64,000 nt of DNA from an uncultured Actinomycetes bacterium (GTDB lineage Bacteria; Actinomycetota; Acidimicrobiia; Acidimicrobiales; Acidimicrobilacustridaceae): contig CALEHQ010000013.1 in assembly GCA_937876315.1 (NCBI GenBank), positions 1 to 64,000 of the forward strand, in the 5' to 3' direction. The position numbers and the translations under genes are program-made. How positions within the stretch are numbered: position 1 is the first letter of the stretch; each line of letters opens with the position of its first letter. Below the pieces are notes generated by a model. That model was not told the DNA's origin and made no database searches. It saw only the letters and a program-made list of their open reading frames with translations. Of the stretch, positions 60,392 through 64,000 are shown in pieces.

Positions 60392-60997
60392 ATGACCTTG
60401 CCCGCCAACTCCGAGTCCGAGGATCAGATTCTCACCGTTCCGAATCTGATCACTCTTGCTCGCTTGCTCTGCTTGCCGGTATTTGTCTGGCTCCTGCTTG
60501 GTCAAGAGAACCCTCTGGCGGCAGGTGCACTCCTTGGTGTTTTGGGTGCAACCGATTGGGTGGACGGCTGGTATGCACGTCGGTTCAACGCTGTCTCGAA
60601 CCTCGGGAAGATCTTCGATCCGGTTGTCGACCGACTGCTTTTCTTCGTATCAATCGTCACAATCATCATCGCCGGATCGGCCCCGCTCTGGTTTTGCATC
60701 GCGGTGCTGGTTCGGGAAGTGGCCCTGTCATTGGCCACGTTGGTATTGGCTTCCCTCGGGGCCCGCCGCATTGATGTGACCTGGATCGGCAAGGCGGCCA
60801 CGTTCGGATTGATGTTTGCATTTCCTGGGTTTCTCTGGGCGTCAACTGACTGGGTATTGCAGCCGTTCTTTGAGATCGCGGCATGGGCCTGCGCTCTGCC
60901 GGCACTGGCAGCCTCCTATTACGCAGCAGCTCTCTACGTGCCGCTCGGCCTTCGGGCCCTGAGTGACGGACGCATGGCAAGGGCCACGGGGGAGTGA
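60392..60997 (+). CDS. pgsA: CDP-alcohol phosphatidyltransferase (PgsA-like)
   Basis: Integral membrane phospholipid synthase of 201 residues. The CDP-alcohol signature DG(x)2AR(x)8G(x)3D(x)3D is complete in DWVDGWYARRFNAVSNLG followed by KIFDPVVDRL. About five or six membrane segments are present (LITLARLLCLPVFVWLLLG onward). It resembles actinobacterial PgsA2 next to gcvH; the acceptor (glycerol phosphate or another) is not certain. ATG 60392 is chosen because of the -10 position. Confidence 0.88.
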   Translation: MTLPANSESEDQILTVPNLITLARLLCLPVFVWLLLGQENPLAAGALLGVLGATDWVDGWYARRFNAVSNLGKIFDPVVDRLLFFVSIVTIIIAGSAPLWFCIAVLVREVALSLATLVLASLGARRIDVTWIGKAATFGLMFAFPGFLWASTDWVLQPFFEIAAWACALPALAASYYAAALYVPLGLRALSDGRMARATGE

Positions 60998-61047
60998 GGG
61001 CACTCGGATCCGGGGCTCACGCTTCGGTGGAGGTCGAGGCAATCGGA

Positions 61048-61053
61048 TAGCGT
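61048..61053 (+). promoter_or_regulatory. Predicted -10 box for gcvH (leaderless)
   Basis: TAGCGT ends 7 nt before ATG 61061; no Shine-Dalgarno sequence. Confidence 0.5.
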
Positions 61054-61060
61054 TCGGCCC

Positions 61061-61444
61061 ATGCAACTGCCTGATGATCTGCGCTATTCCTCCGACCACG
61101 AATGGGTCCGTCTCGAGAACGGTCAACTTCGTCTCGGAATCACTGACTACGCACAAGATGCGCTCGGCGATGTCGTGTACGTCGAGATTCCCGAACTTGG
61201 TATGCAGGTTGATGCGGCAGCGAAGGTCAGCGAAGTTGAGTCGACCAAGTCGGTCTCGGACATCTACGCACCTGTTGCTGGCACGGTCATCGCTGTAAAC
61301 GATCTACTTTCGGATTCACCAGAGCGTTTGAATGATGATCCTTACGGCGATGGTTGGATCTGCATTATTGAGCCTTCTGACGCAACTTCTATTGACGCTC
61401 TTCTAGACGTCGATGGTTATCGGCGGTTGATCGAAGGCTCGTGA
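61061..61444 (+). CDS. gcvH: Glycine cleavage system H protein
   Basis: Lipoyl carrier of the glycine cleavage system; 127 residues. The lipoyl lysine is K63 in VESTKSVSDIYAP; YSSDHEWVRLENG at the N-terminus and GDGWICIIEPSD near the C-terminus are typical. No gcvT or gcvP is in the window. The stop overlaps the FHA gene by 1 nt, and the gcvH-garA-MerR-DUF151-MerR order equals that of Mycobacterium (Rv1826-Rv1830). Confidence 0.97.
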   Translation: MQLPDDLRYSSDHEWVRLENGQLRLGITDYAQDALGDVVYVEIPELGMQVDAAAKVSEVESTKSVSDIYAPVAGTVIAVNDLLSDSPERLNDDPYGDGWICIIEPSDATSIDALLDVDGYRRLIEGS

Positions 61445-61938
61445 TGGCTGTTGCCGAGGGATTCTGTAATAACTGCGGGCACCGCAATTCGCTTGGAGCC
61501 AATTTCTGCTCCTCATGCGGTGCAGTTCTTGAATCGATCGCGCCCGATCACACAACGATTACTTTCCACCCAGTGACTCCAGGTGACCCTGTCGAGAACG
61601 ACGTCGCAGTCATCGTCGAGGGTATTCCTGCCGATTCCGCGATGCTTGTGGTTCAGCGCGGGTCGAAGGCTGGGAGTCGATTCGCGTTGGATAGCGATGT
61701 GGTGACTGCAGGTCGACATCCCGACTCAGATATCTTCCTTGATGACATAACGGTTTCGCGTCGCCATGCCGAGCTTCGGCGAGTCACTGATGGAACTTGG
61801 CTGGCGTGTGATACCGGTTCTCTAAATGGGACATATCTCAATCGTCAGCGAATCGAAACAGCGATTCTTTCGAGCGGTGATGAATTGCAAATCGGAAAGT
61901 TCAAACTTGTGTTTCTTCTCGGTGGAGACGAAGCGTGA
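61444..61938 (+). CDS. garA: GarA-like FHA protein with N-terminal zinc ribbon
   Basis: A 164-residue protein. Residues 8-25 form a zinc ribbon (CNNC ... CSSC). The FHA domain at about 68-145 is very close to GarA: SAMLVVQRGSKAGSRF, then GRHPDSDIFLDDITVSRRHAEL and GSLNGTYLNRQ, with phosphopeptide-binding R91, S105, R106 and H108. GarA controls 2-oxoglutarate and glutamate metabolism. The mycobacterial phosphorylation motif ETTS appears as HTTI at 36-39. ATG 61444 has AAGG 6 nt upstream; GTG 61441 is the alternative. Confidence 0.88.
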   Translation: MAVAEGFCNNCGHRNSLGANFCSSCGAVLESIAPDHTTITFHPVTPGDPVENDVAVIVEGIPADSAMLVVQRGSKAGSRFALDSDVVTAGRHPDSDIFLDDITVSRRHAELRRVTDGTWLACDTGSLNGTYLNRQRIETAILSSGDELQIGKFKLVFLLGGDEA

Positions 61939-62876
61939 CCGACGCTGGTTCTCACTCTTCAATTGGCGAAGTACTTGCGCTCCTGCAAAGCGACTATCCC
62001 GATATCACTATTTCCAAGATTCGGTTCCTTGAGAGCCAAGGGTTGTTGAATCCCGAACGCACTCCGTCGGGGTACCGGAAATTTCACGACGAAGACATTG
62101 AACGGCTGCGATGGATTCTCACGCAGCAACGCGATCACTTTTTGCCGTTGAAGGTGATCAAGGATCGGCTTGCCGCAGGTGATTTTGCCGATGGTCCGCC
62201 CGAGGGCGTACTTCCATTTGAGCGGAACTCGGAAGTAGTAGAGACCTCCAACGACTCATCAGATTCTCAGGTCGTCGAGAACTCTGCAGGCCCTGCGTCA
62301 CCCAAGAATGATTCCGCTGCGAAGAACTCAGGTGCCAACGCCTCAGCTTCCCGAACGAGTGCTGTTACGAGTTTGCTCGAAGGGCCCGCGACAGCGCCCA
62401 CGGCGCCTCGTGGCGGGAAACGGCATCCAACCGGACACAAGAAGGGCGATCCCACTCCGCAGAAAGGTTCGGATGATGAGATCGTTGCACCTGAGGTAGC
62501 ACTCACACGTAAGGAACTCTGCGAGCAGAGCGGCTTGGGCGAGTCTGAGGTGGCTGACCTCGAGAAGTTCGGACTTCTGACACGCCGGTCCATGGGGCAT
62601 GTTGAGTATTACGACGAAGAAGCACTTGTCGTGGCGCGTCTGGCTGGCGGATTCGGGAGGTATGGAATTGAGCCTCGCCACCTGCGTATGTACAAGGTTT
62701 CGGCTGAACGGGAAGCCGGCTTGTTCGAACAGCTCATTACTCCGCTGCTGAAACAACGTCGTGCTGCGGCCCGCGAAGAGGCGGTTGAGATGCTCGAAGA
62801 GTTGGCGGAACTTGCCGATGACCTGCGGGCAGTGATGGTTCGGGCCTCGCTGCGTGACTATCTGGGTCAAGCCTGA
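61935..62876 (+). CDS. MerR family regulator (Rv1828-like)
   Basis: A 313-residue regulator. The N-terminal winged HTH (SIGEVLALLQSDYPDITISKIRFLESQGL, split; PERTPSGYRKFHDEDIERL) is followed by a ~90-residue low-complexity linker rich in Ser, Asn and Ala. A second HTH-like domain (LTRKELCEQSGLGESEVADLEKFGLL, split) and a coiled dimer tail follow. No metal-binding cysteines of classic MerR are seen. This two-domain form matches the mycobacterial Rv1828. GTG start overlaps the FHA gene by 4 nt. Confidence 0.9.
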   Translation: MTDAGSHSSIGEVLALLQSDYPDITISKIRFLESQGLLNPERTPSGYRKFHDEDIERLRWILTQQRDHFLPLKVIKDRLAAGDFADGPPEGVLPFERNSEVVETSNDSSDSQVVENSAGPASPKNDSAAKNSGANASASRTSAVTSLLEGPATAPTAPRGGKRHPTGHKKGDPTPQKGSDDEIVAPEVALTRKELCEQSGLGESEVADLEKFGLLTRRSMGHVEYYDEEALVVARLAGGFGRYGIEPRHLRMYKVSAEREAGLFEQLITPLLKQRRAAAREEAVEMLEELAELADDLRAVMVRASLRDYLGQA

Positions 62877-62906
62877 GTCACGGGTTCGGTTGCTCTTCGA
62901 TCCCGG

Positions 62907-62912
62907 TAGTCT
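62907..62912 (+). promoter_or_regulatory. Predicted -10 box for the DUF151 gene (leaderless)
   Basis: TAGTCT ends 6 nt before GTG 62919; no Shine-Dalgarno sequence. Confidence 0.45.
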
Positions 62913-62918
62913 GAGCCG

Positions 62919-63413
62919 GTGATTGAGATGGAAGTCATCAACGTTCAGGTTGATATCCCGGGAAATGCCCCAGTGCTCGTTTTGCGCGAGGTTGCGGGTG
63001 CGGGCCGGCTCGTTCCTATCTTCATCGGTCATGCCGAAGCAGCTGCAATCAGTTTTGGACTCGAAGGCGTCGTTACCCCGAGACCACTGACCCACGATCT
63101 TTTCTGTGAGGCGATTGAGCATTTGGGTGCCACCCTTTCCTTCATTGAGATCACGAAGGTCGACGGCGGCACGTTTTATGCCGAATTGGTCCTAAAAGTT
63201 GCCGAAACGGAGTCTCGTTTGTCGGCCCGTCCGTCTGATGCCGTGGCCCTGGCGTTGCGATTTCACTGCCCGATATGGGCCGACGATTCTGTCGTCGAGG
63301 CTGCTGGACTGCTTCCCGACGATAAGACCGAAGGTTCCGACGACGGGGGAGACGTGGTCGAAGAGTTCCGTGCCTTCATTGACAACGTAAATCCCGAGGA
63401 TTTCGCGTCCTGA
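62919..63413 (+). CDS. Bifunctional nuclease family protein (DUF151)
   Basis: A 164-residue DUF151 protein: MEVINVQVDIPGNAPVLVLREV, RLVPIFIGHAEAAAISFGLEG, RPLTHDLFCEAIEHLGA and SRLSARPSDAVALALRF, the full family pattern. Members have been reported to have RNase/DNase activity and, in Mycobacterium, lie at Rv1829 between two MerR genes as here. The physiological role is not settled. Confidence 0.93.
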   Translation: MIEMEVINVQVDIPGNAPVLVLREVAGAGRLVPIFIGHAEAAAISFGLEGVVTPRPLTHDLFCEAIEHLGATLSFIEITKVDGGTFYAELVLKVAETESRLSARPSDAVALALRFHCPIWADDSVVEAAGLLPDDKTEGSDDGGDVVEEFRAFIDNVNPEDFAS

Positions 63414-63432
63414 CGCGGTTTTCGCCCAATCA

Positions 63433-63461
63433 TTGACGCCGCGCGCGGCGCCCTGTACGGT
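63433..63461 (+). promoter_or_regulatory. Predicted promoter of the second MerR gene
   Basis: TTGACG (63433-63438), 17 nt, TACGGT (63456-63461) is the best two-box promoter in the window. The spacer contains the self-complementary CCGCGCGCGG. Confidence 0.65.
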
Positions 63462-63472
63462 CAGCGGTCCTC

Positions 63473-63496
63473 ACAACGGCGTAATTTCGTCGTTGT
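63473..63496 (+). promoter_or_regulatory. Hairpin in the 5' leader of the second MerR gene
   Basis: ACAACGGCG and CGTCGTTGT pair over 9 bp (one G-U) with a TAATTT loop. It lies just after the predicted transcription start, within a leader of about 97 nt. Confidence 0.5.
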
Positions 63497-63565
63497 CATC
63501 CGTGGGGTCAGCGCCGATCCCGTTCTGTGACGCAAGGCCGTCACTAGTTCTAACTGGGAGCAACC

Positions 63566-64000
63566 ATGGCATCTACGAATGAGCGCGCGGTCGACCACGG
63601 CTTTAGTGGCGCGAAGGCAGCGGAGATAGTCGGAATTAGCTACCGCCAACTCGACTACTGGGCTCGAACGGACTTGGTTCGTCCAACACTGACCGATGCA
63701 GCCGGGAGTGGTAGTCGTCGTCGCTACGGGTACACCGATCTTCTTGAGCTGAAGGTCATCAAGAGTCTTCTCGATGCTGGAATCCGCCTAGAAAGCGTTC
63801 GAGAGATTTTCAGTTATCTACGTGACATTCTCGGACAGGAAATCACCTCAGCAAATCTCGTCATCCAAGGTTCAACCTCGGTAGTCATTCAATCTGATGG
63901 CGAACTTATCGACCTGATCCACAAGGGTCAGGGTGTTTTGAACATCCTTCCGTTGGCAGGTGTTCGAGACGAGATGGATGCTCGAATTCGCGAACTTCGT
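63566..64000 (+). CDS. MerR family regulator (Rv1830-like), cut by the window end
   Basis: 145 codons are visible and open at the end. The N-terminal HTH reads GAKAAEIVGISYRQLDYWAR, then GSGSRRRYGYTDLLELKVIKSLLDAGI (split) and GVLNILPLAGVRDEMDARI, matching the second MerR gene of the mycobacterial gcvH cluster (Rv1830). It has a GGGAG Shine-Dalgarno sequence 6 nt before the ATG, a two-box promoter and a structured leader, so it is independently controlled. Confidence 0.9.
   Translation, partial: MASTNERAVDHGFSGAKAAEIVGISYRQLDYWARTDLVRPTLTDAAGSGSRRRYGYTDLLELKVIKSLLDAGIRLESVREIFSYLRDILGQEITSANLVIQGSTSVVIQSDGELIDLIHKGQGVLNILPLAGVRDEMDARIRELR

Noticed and set aside
1-64000. CRISPR arrays, prophage, transposases, toxin-antitoxin or restriction systems
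   Set aside because: No regularly spaced repeats or such protein families were seen; the window is almost wholly housekeeping genes.

Overview
The window reads as a chromosomal housekeeping segment of an actinobacterium, most likely class Acidimicrobiia or a near relative (inference). The reasons are a moderately high G+C sequence with many GTG starts, a type II DAHP synthase, an actinobacterial FolP2-type dihydropteroate synthase paralogue, a GarA-like FHA protein, and gene orders shared with Mycobacterium: proA / MoxR-type AAA / VWA, scpA-scpB-rluB ... cmk ... der, and pgsA-gcvH-FHA-MerR-DUF151-MerR (the Rv1822 to Rv1830 neighbourhood). No rRNA, CRISPR array, prophage or intact transposase was seen. 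No gene-free stretch exceeds 300 bases; the longest are 39765-40021 and 17348-17552.

Region by region. 1-3530: tail of a probable radical-SAM gene, DUF2344 protein, RNase E/G, rplU, rpmA. 3530-10086: dgt-like HD hydrolase, obgE, proB, murJ, proA. 10159-12544: MoxR-type AAA ATPase with a CoxE-type VWA partner. 12556-15023: cysH and sulfite reductase (assimilatory sulfur). 15110-17347: DAHP synthase and a group 2 sigma factor. 17553-19965: nadD, LytR_C protein, rsfS. 20153-22175: TrkH/TrkA potassium uptake with foreign-looking codon use, then tRNA-Ala. 22449-27629: leuS, PAC2 protein, phosphotransferase, thioredoxin-like CnoX. 27748-32205: comEA, comEC, folP2-like, holA, rpsT. 32386-38838: lepA, hrcA, dnaJ, rsmE, hemW and a J-domain membrane protein. 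38928-41963: enoyl-CoA hydratase, NfeD, SPFH protein and a small orphan. 42041-43370: tRNA-Val and a DUF7064/AttH-like protein. 43394-50801: trpS, scpA, scpB, rluB, aroH, tyrA, aroA, cmk, plsC. 50815-55825: HD protein, CopD-like membrane protein, ispH, radical-SAM DUF512 protein, der and a zinc-ribbon membrane micro-protein. 55842-64000: Baeyer-Villiger-type monooxygenase, tRNA-Pro, lysS, a 43-residue ORF, SRAP protein, HIT protein, pgsA, gcvH, GarA-like FHA, MerR, DUF151 nuclease and a second MerR cut by the window end.

Genes are tightly packed. Operon junctions are usually 1-4 nt ATGA/GTGA/TGATG overlaps, and several convergent pairs are separated by fewer than 15 nt or overlap. The strongest window-wide signal is regulatory. 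About twenty genes that begin a transcription unit have a TAnnnT hexamer only 6-9 nt before the start codon and no Shine-Dalgarno sequence, which predicts leaderless transcripts. Two divergent pairs (HIT/pgsA and ispH/DUF512) pack mirrored -10 boxes within a few bases. Other signals are a degenerate CIRCE element before hrcA, a palindrome on the start site of the sulfite reductase operon, and strong U-less hairpins, some inside coding sequence. I did not find a convincing wholly new multi-gene system. The most novel-looking items are the promoter layout, the zinc-ribbon GarA homologue, two unrecognised small ORFs and the zinc-ribbon micro-protein.
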